A stretch of DNA of 64,000 bases from Candidatus Scalindua sp. (GCA_031316155.1 JALDRB010000001.1:1-64000); one strand, 5' to 3'. Counted from the first letter of the stretch, positions 9,320 through 19,174 are shown. The notes: generated by a model not told the origin, from the sequence alone. Made by a program: numbers and translations.

Positions 9320-9831
9320 GAAAACTTATTATAATAATTGCTATGTTGTTACTGCTAAATCCATCTTTAATCTCAGCAGAGGAAAAAGGGGGCATTGCCG
9401 ATGACCAACCGCTAACCAAAAGGGAGGAGGACAGATTGACTTCTTTGAAGATTGCAGGCGATATGTTTGTGTTTGATGTTTTAGAAAAATATGCCTTTGC
9501 TTATTCTGTGGAAGCTTTCCTTCATGCAACAGGGCATCATAATCTTGCCTCCAAGGTTCTTGAAGATATTACCAAGGGCAATGAGTTTTTTGCTTTTGAC
9601 ACCTTTTTAAAACACTATAAAAAATATAAATACAATGCAAGTGACGACGAAATGGCCTTATGGACTTTTGCTGTCTTAGATGGTTTTAAAATAGGCTATC
9701 ATTTAGGGATGCATGAGGCGTTAAGTCAAGTATTTGAAGGAAACAAAGAACTAGCTGATGATTATAAAAATTTTGCTCCCAGGTTGTACAAACAATATTT
9801 AGAAGATTGGGAAAAGGTAATTAAGGATTAG
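9316..9831 (+). CDS. small secreted protein, unknown function
   Basis: 171 residues with a clear signal peptide (residues 1-21, hydrophobic IIIIAMLLLL, cleavage after ISA). The mature part is helical and rich in aromatic and charged residues (FVFDVLEKYAFAYSVEAFLH, YHLGMHEALSQVF). No cysteine or metal motif is seen and I recognise no family. The start overlaps the stop of a short upstream ORF. It is followed by a hairpin terminator at 9911-9947 shared with the convergent gene. Confidence 0.65.
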   Translation: MRKLIIIIAMLLLLNPSLISAEEKGGIADDQPLTKREEDRLTSLKIAGDMFVFDVLEKYAFAYSVEAFLHATGHHNLASKVLEDITKGNEFFAFDTFLKHYKKYKYNASDDEMALWTFAVLDGFKIGYHLGMHEALSQVFEGNKELADDYKNFAPRLYKQYLEDWEKVIKD

Positions 9832-9910
9832 CCATGAAAACAAAAAAACAACTACCCGGGACGATTTTATTGAAGGCATATAGACTGATGAGAAATGAGT
9901 AAAATAACTA

Positions 9911-9947
9911 TCCCAAGGTATTTGTACTATTGACAATTACCTTGGGA
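9911..9947. terminator. bidirectional hairpin terminator
   Basis: TCCCAAGGTA (9911-9920) pairs perfectly with TACCTTGGGA (9938-9947) over a 17-base loop. It lies between two convergent genes (stops at 9831 and 9957) and would serve both. The T tract is weak on either side. Confidence 0.65.
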
Positions 9948-9956
9948 ATTGTTGAT

Positions 9957-10781
9957 TTATTGATCCTGATTCCCAAACATTTTTTTCATTGCCTCCATAA
10001 CTTCTTTCATGTCAGGCAGTTCTCCAGAATCAGTCTCGTTTGATGAATCATGTTTGTCACCCTCACTCTCTTGGTTGTTCCTCGGAGACTCTTGATTCCC
10101 GGGCATATTTTTGTGAGCATTCATCCGGCTCATAATTTTCCCGATATCGGGAGCATCTACAATCTCCACTCCTGCAGGTAGCGTGAGATCTTTTTTCGCA
10201 ATGGAAACACCTTCCTTGAATCGAACGGCCTCAGTCTTTACCTTCATTGCACCCATATTAGTTACCGATTTCACCGGAAATTTTTTGTGAAACCATACGG
10301 TTGTAAAAAATTCAGAAAATTCCACAATATCACACTTTAATCCCAGAAAATCCTCGGTCCCGATCTTTTTACCGCCCCATTTTTCAAGTGACTCTTCATT
10401 ATATACATACTGTTTGTTTCCTTTGTTCTTGCTATCTAAAACTTCGTCAATAGAAAGTTTTGTTGCCTGATTCGTTTTGGGATCGTACTGGTAGACGACA
10501 TTTTCCTTACGATCAGTGTAGATAATACTTTCTTGCTTTTGTTCAATACCAAGCATCTTGATAGTGCTGAAGCTGTGTCGAGATTCGTACACTCCCCACT
10601 CATCAACAAGTACGGTCTCTTTGATGATATTACTCATAGGATCTACTGTCTTCAACTCGATCTCTGCAGACTTAAAGTCATAAATCTTCTGTGACGAATA
10701 CCCAATGTTGTTCATTCCAATTATCAAAATGGCAGAAACAATACTTTTTGATAGAACTCTCGATAGTCTTAATCGTTTCAT
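9957..10781 (-). CDS. secreted LolA/DUF4412-like protein
   Basis: 274 residues. Residues 1-30 form a signal peptide. The mature part is a beta-rich chain (VYESRHSFSTIKMLG, SIIYTDRKENVVYQYD, EDFLGLKCDIVEFSEFFTTVWFHKKFPVK) resembling the half-barrel LolA/LppX-type or DUF4412 periplasmic proteins that bind lipids. The last 70 residues are a hydrophilic N/E/D/S-rich linker ending in a short amphipathic helix (MKEVMEAMKKMF). Family assignment rests on pattern only. Single gene with its own terminator. Confidence 0.5.
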   Translation of the reverse strand: MKRLRLSRVLSKSIVSAILIIGMNNIGYSSQKIYDFKSAEIELKTVDPMSNIIKETVLVDEWGVYESRHSFSTIKMLGIEQKQESIIYTDRKENVVYQYDPKTNQATKLSIDEVLDSKNKGNKQYVYNEESLEKWGGKKIGTEDFLGLKCDIVEFSEFFTTVWFHKKFPVKSVTNMGAMKVKTEAVRFKEGVSIAKKDLTLPAGVEIVDAPDIGKIMSRMNAHKNMPGNQESPRNNQESEGDKHDSSNETDSGELPDMKEVMEAMKKMFGNQDQ

Positions 10782-10985
10782 TCCATTCTCCTTTCTGTTA
10801 AAAAATTAAGAAAAATCAATCTGGATCTTTAATTTTTTACTCATACTCTCCTCACCCTGAGCGGTAAATCTAATTTTTCTTATTCTTTTACCATCTATTT
10901 CCCTTATAATCAAATTATTTAAGACATTTGTTTTAAACTAGGTATCGTTCGTTTTTTTTGAAACAAAACTGGAAGAGGTTGGGTT

Positions 10986-11543
10986 GTGATTGCATATCCG
11001 AGAAGAAGACTGTTAACGTTAATCTGTATCACTGAGAGTTTAGTGTTTCTGCTGGCACTATTCTTATCAAAGCTTTTTGGTATCAAGTTGTTATCGGTAA
11101 CTGGCAATATCTTGAGAGACCTGATAACGGGTACCATTTGGGCATTATTCCCACTGGCAATGTTTGCCCTAACCCTTACAAAAAAGGTTGAACGTATTCC
11201 GCTCCTAGGCTCTCTAAAAAAGATAATCATCAATGATATAAAAGTTTTATTTTCTAATACACAAATCATGGATATTGTTGCCATTTCTGCCTTGGCGGGT
11301 TTTGCTGAAGAGTTGTTGTTTCGGGGGATAATTCAGGTGAAATTCGGGATTGTTTGGGCAAGCTTAATTTTTGGGATTTTACATTGTTTGACACCTGCTT
11401 ATTTTATCATTGCCACAATTATGGGATTCTATTTGGGGGCTTTGTACTATTATTACCAGAGCATCCTTGTTCCCATTCAATTACATTTCATGTACGATTT
11501 CTGTGTGTTGGTTTATCTCAGATATTTTGTAAAAAGCAGTTGA
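10986..11543 (+). CDS. CPBP-family intramembrane metalloprotease (CAAX protease-like)
   Basis: 185 residues, with five or six hydrophobic segments. The three conserved motifs of the Abi/CPBP family are present: EExxxR (E108, E109, R113 in AEELLFRG), FxxxH (H133 in FGILH), and a third-site His167 followed by Asp171 (LHFMYD). These line the zinc site of a membrane protease of the Rce1/PrsW type. GTG start at 10986 preceded by GGAAGAGG. Substrate unknown. Confidence 0.85.
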   Translation: MIAYPRRRLLTLICITESLVFLLALFLSKLFGIKLLSVTGNILRDLITGTIWALFPLAMFALTLTKKVERIPLLGSLKKIIINDIKVLFSNTQIMDIVAISALAGFAEELLFRGIIQVKFGIVWASLIFGILHCLTPAYFIIATIMGFYLGALYYYYQSILVPIQLHFMYDFCVLVYLRYFVKSS

Positions 11544-11648
11544 TAGTTTTTGCGTTGAACTATATAATTACTGCCTGAACTTTAATGATTAAGATTAATT
11601 AGTTAAGAATACTTTTACAGCATTTCATGAAAAATTGACGAGGATTAT

Positions 11649-13352
11649 ATGCCAGCAACGCATTGGTTTCGAAGAAACCAGAAAAAACTTCTTTTTGTCT
11701 TAGTTATTTTTTTGATGGTGATCTGGGGAATAGGGCCGGCGATTGACTATCTGGTTCCGAAACCATCTATCGGAAACATTTTTGGTGAAAAAATTTCACA
11801 GGAGGAGTTTAATGATACCGTTATCCGGTGGACCAGGGTTTTTTTTAGAGACTCTAAGGAACAGGTATCTCGTGAAGTCTGGCAACAAATGGCACTTGTT
11901 CATCTTTCCGAGAAAATGGGTGTCTATGTAACGAATGAGGAGCTTGCTCAGGAAATACAACGTTTGTTTCCCTTTGGTCAGCAAATGTTTTCTAACAAAG
12001 AAGGTTACCAGCGTATGCTCGGATCAATATTTCGTATGACGGAATACCAGTTTGAAAAAACTATGAGAGAATTTTTGTTGGCTCAAAAGCTAAGATTCCT
12101 TCTCAAAGACTCTATAAAAATTACCAGGGAAGAGGCTTTTCAGCGGTTTTCAAAGGAAAATGAGAAAGTCAAGATCAAGTATGCGGCTTTGCCAGTTAAA
12201 GATATAGTGGGTTCTGTAGAGATAAGCGAAGAAGAGATTAAATCTTTTTATGATCAGCATAGTGGGAATTTTCCAAATGAAGAAGAAGGCGTCTGGGGGT
12301 ATAAAGAACCGGAGAAAGTAAAGTTGGAATATGTGATAGCAAGATATGATATGATTGAAAAAGAGATTACTGTTTCTCAAGAAGAGATGCTTACGTTTTA
12401 TGAAGAAAACAAGGATGTGATGTTTCAGGAGGTTGTTTCGGATATAAAGCAACAAGAAGATAAACCCGAAGAGAAGAATAAAGGTGAAGATACTGTACCA
12501 GAGTATAGATCTTTTGATGATGTTAAAGGGCAAATACTCGTTACCTTGAAACGCGAGAAGAGTGAAGTTCTGGCAAATGAACGAATTGCTGATGCTGATA
12601 ATGAAATTTATGATAAATTTGGACAAGAAGGATTTGTGGGTTTTCCAAAACTCGCAGAAAAATTCGGATTGTCTTACGTTGTCCCAACGAGTCAAAAAGA
12701 TGGTACAAATTATTTTACCAGGGAAGATCTTGATAAGGTGATTCTGGGGCTTATACAGCTACCACAGCTTGTGTTTGATAGGGATGTAAATGACCCCTCA
12801 CCCCCAATTGGTTCGCCAGAGGGACCGATTATTTTTCGGGTGTTAGAGAGAATTAAACCTGAAATACCTCCCTATGAGACAATTCGTGATAAGGTTGCAG
12901 AAGATCTTCGTCAAGAAAAAGCATTTCGTAACGCTCAGCAGCTTGCGGAAAAATGCCTCGAAAAGATCAAAAAGACAACATTTGAAGAGGGCGTGAAGTC
13001 TCTTGAAGATGAAGCTGGCAAGATGGAAATAATTGAAACAGATTATTTTAAAAGGCCCGGGATCATTGGTGAGGATAGCTATTTAAGTGTTGTAGGTCAG
13101 GACAAGTTGGAGCTTGCCAAAGAGATTTTTGGTCTGAAAATTGGAGAGACAACCATTGCTGTTAAAGGGAAGGGTGATAGAGCCTGTTACCTGGTAACGT
13201 TAGTTGATAAAAAGAAAAGTGACCCGGCTGAATTTGAAAAAGAAAAAGAGTCAGCAATGGAAAAGTATTTGATTGAAAAACAATTTGCATTCTTGTCTGA
13301 ATGGGAACCATGGATAAATGAAAAAACCCAATTGGGGAAAAGTAAAAGCTAA
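11649..13352 (+). CDS. SurA/PpiD-like periplasmic peptidyl-prolyl isomerase
   Basis: 567 residues. A short basic N-terminus and one transmembrane helix (about 14-30, LLFVLVIFLMVIWGIG) anchor it with the bulk in the periplasm. A SurA_N-like chaperone region follows (EKISQEEFNDTVIRW, TNEELAQEIQRLFPF), then a long charged helical segment. The C-terminal part has features of a PPIC domain (GPIIFRVLERIKPEIPPYE, FGLKIGETTIAV) and may be degenerate. The layout (TM anchor, N-chaperone, PPIase) matches PpiD-type foldases that escort outer-membrane proteins. ribF follows after 20 bases and is likely in the same transcript. Confidence 0.75.
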   Translation: MPATHWFRRNQKKLLFVLVIFLMVIWGIGPAIDYLVPKPSIGNIFGEKISQEEFNDTVIRWTRVFFRDSKEQVSREVWQQMALVHLSEKMGVYVTNEELAQEIQRLFPFGQQMFSNKEGYQRMLGSIFRMTEYQFEKTMREFLLAQKLRFLLKDSIKITREEAFQRFSKENEKVKIKYAALPVKDIVGSVEISEEEIKSFYDQHSGNFPNEEEGVWGYKEPEKVKLEYVIARYDMIEKEITVSQEEMLTFYEENKDVMFQEVVSDIKQQEDKPEEKNKGEDTVPEYRSFDDVKGQILVTLKREKSEVLANERIADADNEIYDKFGQEGFVGFPKLAEKFGLSYVVPTSQKDGTNYFTREDLDKVILGLIQLPQLVFDRDVNDPSPPIGSPEGPIIFRVLERIKPEIPPYETIRDKVAEDLRQEKAFRNAQQLAEKCLEKIKKTTFEEGVKSLEDEAGKMEIIETDYFKRPGIIGEDSYLSVVGQDKLELAKEIFGLKIGETTIAVKGKGDRACYLVTLVDKKKSDPAEFEKEKESAMEKYLIEKQFAFLSEWEPWINEKTQLGKSKS

Positions 13353-13372
13353 ATTCAGACAGAGAGGATAAA

Positions 13373-14320
13373 TTGGACGTATTCTTTGGTATAAGGAAAT
13401 TAGCGAAAAGGTTCAGCTGGCCTGTTGTTACTTTAGGTATGTTTGATGGTGTACACCTTGGGCACCAAAAGGTTATTCTGAAAGTCTTGAGTCTCGCAGG
13501 TAAAGAAGGAGGCGGATCGGTTGTTATTACCTTTGACCGTCATCCAAGGAGCTATATTTCGAAAAGCGCACAATCATGTATTACGTCACTTGAACACAGG
13601 TTGGTCTTGTTCGAGAGATTGGGAGTTGACGTGACTGTTGTGTTAAAATTTAATCACGAAATTGCCGAAACCAGCGCTGAAGAATTTATCAACAAAATAA
13701 TACACGGATGCTTGGGCGCAAAAGCCGTTGTGCTTGGTTTTAACTGTGCGTTTGGTAAGGAGAGAAGGGGCAATGCATCTATGGTTTGCTCTTTCGCAAA
13801 GGAATGTGGGTTCAAAGTCTTCTCGTGTGATCCGGTAAAGCTCGAAGGTGAGGTGATAAGCAGTACTGCGATCCGAAAAAATATTGTCGAAGGCAATTTA
13901 GAGAAGGCAAATAAAATGTTAGGGAGACGTGTATCTGTGTTCGGAACTGTAATAAGTGGTGATGGCCGTGGAAGAGAATTGGGGTATCCTACTGCCAATC
14001 TGAATCTTCACCATGAAATAAAACCTCCATCGGGTGTCTATGCTACCAAGGTGATTCTAGATAATATGGAATACAATGCTCTCACAAATATTGGTATACG
14101 ACCCACTTTTGAGGGTAGCTCACTAGATAATGAACCATTGGTAGAAGTTCACATTATTGATTTTGATGAATCCATTTATGGGAAGGATTTAGAAGTACAA
14201 TTTCTCTATAAACTAAGAGAAGAGATTAAGTTTCAGGATGTAAATGAATTGAAATTGCAGCTTAGGCATGATAAAGTTTCTTCTCTTGAGAGATTTCCCA
14301 AAAAGATCTTGACAGAATAG
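13373..14320 (+). CDS. ribF: bifunctional riboflavin kinase / FAD synthetase RibF
   Basis: Converts riboflavin to FMN and FMN to FAD. The N-terminal adenylyltransferase domain shows the HxGH-type motif in FDGVHLGH (about residues 24-31) and the 'SSTAIRKNIVEGN' stretch near 160. The C-terminal kinase domain has GRGRELGYPTANL and then GVYATKV. 315 residues is standard. TTG is the start (13373), fixed by GAGAGG six bases upstream; the first in-frame ATG would cut into the FDG motif region. Downstream of the PpiD-like gene by 20 bases. Confidence 0.95.
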   Translation: MDVFFGIRKLAKRFSWPVVTLGMFDGVHLGHQKVILKVLSLAGKEGGGSVVITFDRHPRSYISKSAQSCITSLEHRLVLFERLGVDVTVVLKFNHEIAETSAEEFINKIIHGCLGAKAVVLGFNCAFGKERRGNASMVCSFAKECGFKVFSCDPVKLEGEVISSTAIRKNIVEGNLEKANKMLGRRVSVFGTVISGDGRGRELGYPTANLNLHHEIKPPSGVYATKVILDNMEYNALTNIGIRPTFEGSSLDNEPLVEVHIIDFDESIYGKDLEVQFLYKLREEIKFQDVNELKLQLRHDKVSSLERFPKKILTE

Positions 14321-14435
14321 ATGAACAACCTATAATGCGTAAAGTTAGGTATAAACATAACTTATAGTACTACATTTTTTAGAAATGTAGCAGTTCCTGA
14401 AAAACGGCTAACATGTTCTAATTACTACTTTATAC

Positions 14436-14511
14436 GGGCAGATAGCTCAGTAGGTAGAGCACGGGACTGAAAATCCCGGTGTGGTCGGTTCGATTCCGAC
14501 TCTGCCCACCA
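14436..14511 (+). tRNA. tRNA-Phe (GAA), CCA encoded
   Basis: 76 bases fold as a full cloverleaf: acceptor GGGCAGA/TCTGCCC, D-arm with AGCTCAGTAGGTAGAGC, anticodon stem CGGGA/TCCCG with loop CTGAAAA (anticodon GAA), T-arm GTCGG TTCGATT CCGAC. The 3' CCA is encoded. Confidence 0.96.
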
Positions 14512-14596
14512 GTTTCTTTACATGAACAATGTATTTTTTATGAAATACCAGGATAAGGTACTCGATAGAAGAAGGTTGGACGAGGAGACATTTTGA

Positions 14597-15883
14597 ATGC
14601 CAAGAGGTTGTTTTAAAATTGTATTGATTACACTGTTTGTTGTATCTGTTGGCATGTTCAACCTGTATGCAGAAACAGAGAAAAAGTACAATTCTGAGGA
14701 TTATTTTCGAAATTTTGAAGAGTTTGTTAAGGTTATAAAGGAGATACAGGATAAATATGTTGTCGCCGAAGTTGAACTGAAAGAAATACTCAAGAACGCT
14801 TACCGTGGAATTCTTTCCGGCCTTGATAACTACAGCCAATTCATTGATTCTGATAACCTTGAAGAGTTGAAAATTGAGACTGAAGGGCAGTTTGATGGGC
14901 TTGGAATTGAAGTTATTATCCAAAATGGTATTTTGACGGTTTTAACACCTATAGTGGATTCTCCTGCCTTTCGTGCAGGAATCCTTATCGGTGATCGAAT
15001 TATTAAGATTAATGGAGAATCAACGAAGAACATTACCATCCGTGAAGCTATCAAAATGCTTAGAGGTAAAACTAATACAGAAGTCACAATTACGGTTGTC
15101 CACGAAGGAGAAAGCGAACCAAAAGACATAACAATCAAAAGAGACAAAATCCATGTAATGAGTATTCGTGGAGCGAGAATAGTAGATAATGAGAGTAAGA
15201 TCGGTTACATAGCAGTTACGAATTTTCAGGAAAATACCGTTGCTGACATGGATTTAGCAATAGAAGGTTTAAGGAAAGAGGGGATGGAATCTTTAATCTT
15301 AGATTTGCGGTTTAATCCAGGAGGTCTCTTGAGTGTTGCCGTTGATATGGTAGACAGATTTGTTAAAAAAGGTATAATCGTTTCTACAAAAGGAAGGCAC
15401 AAATCTCAAGATCATGAATACAAAGCACACAGATCAGACACCTATCCTCATTTTCCTTTGATACTGTTAGTTAATAATGGAAGCGCAAGCGCCTCAGAAA
15501 TTGTTGCAGGCGCTGTCAAGGACCACAAACGTGGACTTTTACTCGGAACAAAAACCTATGGGAAGGGTTCTGTTCAAAGTTTGATACCTATTGTAGCGAG
15601 GAATTCTGCCTTAAAGCTTACAACAGCCAGATATTATACTCCTTCCGGAGCTCAAATCGATAACACCGGTATTGAACCAGACATAAAAGTAGACCTTACA
15701 AAGGAAGAAGTTCAGGAGTTATACTCTTATCTTTCTCGAATTAATGCAAAAGATATCCGAATAGATAACGGGCAAGAGAATAGTGGTAATATGAAATCTG
15801 ATTATGTTGATGCCCAGTTAAAAAGAGCTATAGAAATCCTCAAAGGTATAAGGATTTATGGCCAAATATCCGGAGGTGTATAA
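14597..15883 (+). CDS. ctpA: S41 carboxyl-terminal processing protease
   Basis: 428 residues. Signal peptide 1-25, then a short helical N-region, a PDZ domain (about 90-175, GLGIEVIIQNGILTVLTPI, SPAFRAGI) and the S41 protease core. The catalytic dyad is visible: Ser298 in NNGSASASE and Lys323 in TKTYGKGSV. These enzymes trim C-termini of exported proteins. ATG start at 14597 is preceded by GAGGAG. A shorter C-terminus than Prc-type enzymes places it with the CtpA/CtpB group. Confidence 0.93.
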   Translation: MPRGCFKIVLITLFVVSVGMFNLYAETEKKYNSEDYFRNFEEFVKVIKEIQDKYVVAEVELKEILKNAYRGILSGLDNYSQFIDSDNLEELKIETEGQFDGLGIEVIIQNGILTVLTPIVDSPAFRAGILIGDRIIKINGESTKNITIREAIKMLRGKTNTEVTITVVHEGESEPKDITIKRDKIHVMSIRGARIVDNESKIGYIAVTNFQENTVADMDLAIEGLRKEGMESLILDLRFNPGGLLSVAVDMVDRFVKKGIIVSTKGRHKSQDHEYKAHRSDTYPHFPLILLVNNGSASASEIVAGAVKDHKRGLLLGTKTYGKGSVQSLIPIVARNSALKLTTARYYTPSGAQIDNTGIEPDIKVDLTKEEVQELYSYLSRINAKDIRIDNGQENSGNMKSDYVDAQLKRAIEILKGIRIYGQISGGV

Positions 15884-15993
15884 GTTTCCAAATTGAGTTT
15901 CAAACTCATCATTGCTTTATCTCGCTACCATAAACATTTCTGAGGCATTACTTCACATGCATTCTTAATCTCATCTCCGCCTTTTATACTATT

Positions 15994-17004
15994 ATGTTAA
16001 TTTTGGGTATTGAAACGTCTTGTGATGAAACCTCGGCTTCAGTAGTTGAAGACGGCACTCATATTCTTTCAAATATTGTTGTTTCTCAAGAAGCCTTGCA
16101 TGGGAGGTTTGGGGGTGTAGTGCCAGAGATTGCGTGTCGTGAACATACCAAAGGGATCGTGTCAGTGATTCGCAATGCGATTGTTAAGGCAAATATCAAC
16201 ATTGATGAAATTGATGCCGTTTCGGTAGCAAACACACCGGGCCTCATTGGTGCGTTGTTAATTGGACTTACGGCTGCCAAGACTTTAAGTTTTGCATTAA
16301 AGATACCGCTTGTAACCCTTAATCATCTGCATGCCCACATTTATGCCTGTAAATTCGATCACAGGAGTATTGATTATCCAGCCATAAGTCTTGTAGTATC
16401 AGGTGGGCATACGACTTTGTTTCTAACAAAGAGCGAAACAAAGCATGAACAAATTGGCAGAACTCTCGATGATGCTGCGGGTGAAGCCTTTGACAAAGTT
16501 GGAAAAATTTTAGGTTTAGGTTATCCTTCAGGTCCTGTAATCGATACTATTTCAAAAAACGGTAATAAGAAGGCGGTGACATTTCCCCGATCATACTTGG
16601 AGAAGGGATCTCTTGATTTTAGTTTTAGTGGTGTTAAGACGGCAGTCTTGTATTATTGTTCCGGACAGGATGCTAAGAGTGGTAAGGAAAAACCAAAGTT
16701 AAACGATCGAGAGATAGCAGATATTGCTGCAAGTTTTCAGGAAGCGGTGGTTGACGTTTTGGTAGATAAAACTATTTCAGCAGCATTGCAGTTTTCTGTA
16801 AACGGCATTATATTTGGGGGAGGTGTTGCTGCCAACTCAAGATTGCGCCAGAGGTTTGGTGAAGCTGCAAGGCAGAACAATATCTCACTCTATTATCCAC
16901 CAAAAGAGTTGTGTATTGATAATGCCGCAATGATAGCCGGGTTAGCATATCATAAATACCTGGAAAAAAATTTCTCAAGTTTAGAAATAGAGGCAATACC
17001 TTAA
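15994..17004 (+). CDS. tsaD: tRNA t6A synthesis protein TsaD
   Basis: Catalytic subunit that transfers the threonylcarbamoyl group to A37 of ANN-reading tRNAs. The 336 residues begin with LGIETSCDETS; the iron ligands His111 and His115 are in LNHLHAHIY. SGGHTTL and the GGGVAANSRLR signature, and CIDNAAMIA at the C-terminus, are all intact. larB follows after two bases, suggesting one transcript through nnrD. Confidence 0.96.
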   Translation: MLILGIETSCDETSASVVEDGTHILSNIVVSQEALHGRFGGVVPEIACREHTKGIVSVIRNAIVKANINIDEIDAVSVANTPGLIGALLIGLTAAKTLSFALKIPLVTLNHLHAHIYACKFDHRSIDYPAISLVVSGGHTTLFLTKSETKHEQIGRTLDDAAGEAFDKVGKILGLGYPSGPVIDTISKNGNKKAVTFPRSYLEKGSLDFSFSGVKTAVLYYCSGQDAKSGKEKPKLNDREIADIAASFQEAVVDVLVDKTISAALQFSVNGIIFGGGVAANSRLRQRFGEAARQNNISLYYPPKELCIDNAAMIAGLAYHKYLEKNFSSLEIEAIP

Positions 17005-17006
17005 TT

Positions 17007-17756
17007 ATGGATTCAAATTACATAAAAATAATTTTAAAAAAGGTAAAAAAGGGTGAGATAACCGTAAATAAAGCCTTAGAAGACTTTAAAGATCTTCCTT
17101 ATAAGGAACTCGGATTTGCCAAGGTTGATGTACATCGAGCCATACGGTGTGGATTCCCGGAGGTTATTTTGTGTTCAGGCAAAACGCCTGACCATGTCCT
17201 TAAAATTGCAGAGCAAATAGTGAGAAACGGTTCTGATTTACTGGCCACCCGAGCCAACAAGGAAATCTATAAGTGTGTTTTTGAAAAGTTTAAGACTGCC
17301 AGATATAATGAACAGGCAAAAACAATTGTTATTAAAAAAAACCGATTTAAGAAGAAAACAGGCATGATCGTGATTGTTACAGCGGGTACTTCCGACATTT
17401 GCGTGGCTGAAGAGGCAAGAGAAACGGCAGAGATTATGGGAAACAACGTGAAAGTTCTCTGCGATGTTGGCGTTGCAGGTATTCATCGACTACTAAAAAA
17501 TAAAAAAGAACTTTCTGCCGCAAAAGTAATTATTGTTGTTGCCGGTATGGAAGGTGCCCTCGCCAGTGTTGTTGGTGGAATGGTTGACAGGCCAGTTATT
17601 GGTGTCCCGACGAGTATAGGGTATGGAGTCAGCTTTGGAGGAGTTGCTGCACTTTTTGCAATGCTAAACAGTTGCGCCTCAAATGTTACGGTTGTTAATA
17701 TAGATAATGGCTTCGGGGCAGCTTACGTGGCATCACTTATAAACAGAACAAAATAA
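17007..17756 (+). CDS. larB: nickel-pincer cofactor synthesis carboxylase LarB
   Basis: LarB carboxylates and hydrolyses nicotinic acid adenine dinucleotide in the first step of nickel-pincer nucleotide synthesis. 249 residues: an N-terminal helical region (VDVHRAIRCGFPEVILC, KTPDHV) and a PurE-like C-terminal domain (VTAGTSDICVAEEARETAE, VVAGMEGALASVVGG, PVIGVPTSIGYG). LarC and LarE are not in the window, so they must be elsewhere or this is a stand-alone LarB. The two-base gap from tsaD suggests coupling. Confidence 0.9.
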   Translation: MDSNYIKIILKKVKKGEITVNKALEDFKDLPYKELGFAKVDVHRAIRCGFPEVILCSGKTPDHVLKIAEQIVRNGSDLLATRANKEIYKCVFEKFKTARYNEQAKTIVIKKNRFKKKTGMIVIVTAGTSDICVAEEARETAEIMGNNVKVLCDVGVAGIHRLLKNKKELSAAKVIIVVAGMEGALASVVGGMVDRPVIGVPTSIGYGVSFGGVAALFAMLNSCASNVTVVNIDNGFGAAYVASLINRTK

Positions 17757-17771
17757 TCAGCAAGATAAGTT

Positions 17772-18668
17772 ATGCATAGGGTTAGAAATCTTCCGAAACT
17801 TAAAAGGAGAGGGGAGAATACACACAAGGGTGATTATGGACGTGTATTAGTATTAGCGGGTTCTCCTGGCATGACCGGCGCTGCATATCTTTGCAGTAAA
17901 GCTGCATTAATGAGCGGTTCTGGTTTGGTTACGCTGGGTATACCAAAAAGCCTGAACCAGATAATGGAAGTAAAACTAACCTGTGTGATGACATATCCAC
18001 TACCGGAAACGAAAGATTTTACGTTGTCTTGTAAAGGTCGAGACGAAATCCTGAAACTGTGTGAAAGGTGTGATGTTGTCGCTTTGGGGCCGGGTCTTTC
18101 GCAGCAGCCGGAGACAAGAGACTTGATCCTTTGGTTAATAACAAAAATAGATCGAACAATAGTAATTGACGCTGATGGAATTAACGCCCTCTCTGTAAGA
18201 CCTGGTACGTTAAAGAAAATAAAAAAAAATATTGTCCTTACACCCCATCCAGGTGAGATGTCAAGGCTGTTACAGCTTGATTCTACAAAGGATGTGCAAG
18301 GAGAGAGGCTGAGCGTGGCAAAGCGTTTTATTGAGTCAATGCATAACGCGCTGGGAAATGACAAAGAAGTCACGTTGGTATTGAAAGGATCGAAGACGAT
18401 AGTTATGGGTTACGATAAGGTGTATGTAAACAACACCGGCAATCCCGGTATGGCAACTGCAGGTTCCGGTGACGTACTTACCGGTATCATCGTATCACTG
18501 ATTGGTCAGGGATTGAGTGCGTTTAATGCTTCGCAGCTGGGAGTCTATATACATGGCCTGGCAGGTGACGTAGCACTGAGGAATAAAGGTGAGACGTCAA
18601 TGATTGCCACTGATATATTGTATTATTTACCGGATGCATTCTTAGGATACAAAAGGGAGAGAAAATAA
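17772..18668 (+). CDS. nnrD: ADP-dependent NAD(P)H-hydrate dehydratase
   Basis: Repairs hydrated NAD(P)H. 298 residues with only the ribokinase-like dehydratase domain; the epimerase domain often fused in front is missing. Motifs: KGDYGRVLVLAGSPGMTGA, DADGINAL, TPHPGEMSRL, and the anion-hole NPGMATAGSGDVLTG. The stop overlaps the ATG of the next small gene by one base. Confidence 0.93.
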   Translation: MHRVRNLPKLKRRGENTHKGDYGRVLVLAGSPGMTGAAYLCSKAALMSGSGLVTLGIPKSLNQIMEVKLTCVMTYPLPETKDFTLSCKGRDEILKLCERCDVVALGPGLSQQPETRDLILWLITKIDRTIVIDADGINALSVRPGTLKKIKKNIVLTPHPGEMSRLLQLDSTKDVQGERLSVAKRFIESMHNALGNDKEVTLVLKGSKTIVMGYDKVYVNNTGNPGMATAGSGDVLTGIIVSLIGQGLSAFNASQLGVYIHGLAGDVALRNKGETSMIATDILYYLPDAFLGYKRERK

Positions 18669-19048
18669 TGGATCTATCAATTGAGCAGCTTGAATCATGG
18701 GAAAAAGAAGCAACCATACATCTTGATAAACTTCATGAAGTGGATGAGATGATCAAGAGGAAATTAGTGGATAAGAATCTTGCCAAACGGATGGGGACTG
18801 TCGCAGAGGATAATTTGCAGATTCTTATTTCCAAATTAAGAAACTCTCTGGAAGGTTCTCAGTTATCAAGGGTTTGTTGTGTACTTGATAGAATAAAGAA
18901 CAAAGAACCCGGTGGTGAGATAAAAGAAGAGTTTGAAGAAATAGCAAGAGAGAAAGGTTGTGAAGGGTCCTTTATCGAAACAATTAAGAATGATGATGGC
19001 CACATACTCCTGTTGGCAATGCGGGTCATAAAGAAACTTCTTTCCTGA
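18668..19048 (+). CDS. small cytoplasmic protein, unknown function
   Basis: 126 residues, no signal peptide, highly charged and helical. It starts within the nnrD stop codon (TAATG), so translation is coupled. No family recognised. Last gene of the tsaD-larB-nnrD group; a role linked to those genes cannot be inferred from position alone. Confidence 0.6.
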   Translation: MDLSIEQLESWEKEATIHLDKLHEVDEMIKRKLVDKNLAKRMGTVAEDNLQILISKLRNSLEGSQLSRVCCVLDRIKNKEPGGEIKEEFEEIAREKGCEGSFIETIKNDDGHILLLAMRVIKKLLS

Positions 19049-19174
19049 CAAATTTCCTGCTTCTGCATAGGTAACTGAATCGGAACCACCATCGGCTGTT
19101 ACGCATGAAAGACCAGAAAATCGTTTTCTACAGAGATATTTACAGACCTATATGATTTATGAGGAGTAGTGTTT

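Noticed and set aside
12150-12695. 181-codon - strand frame inside the PpiD-like gene
   Set aside because: Phe/Ile-rich antisense of a lysine/glutamate-rich gene; typical shadow.
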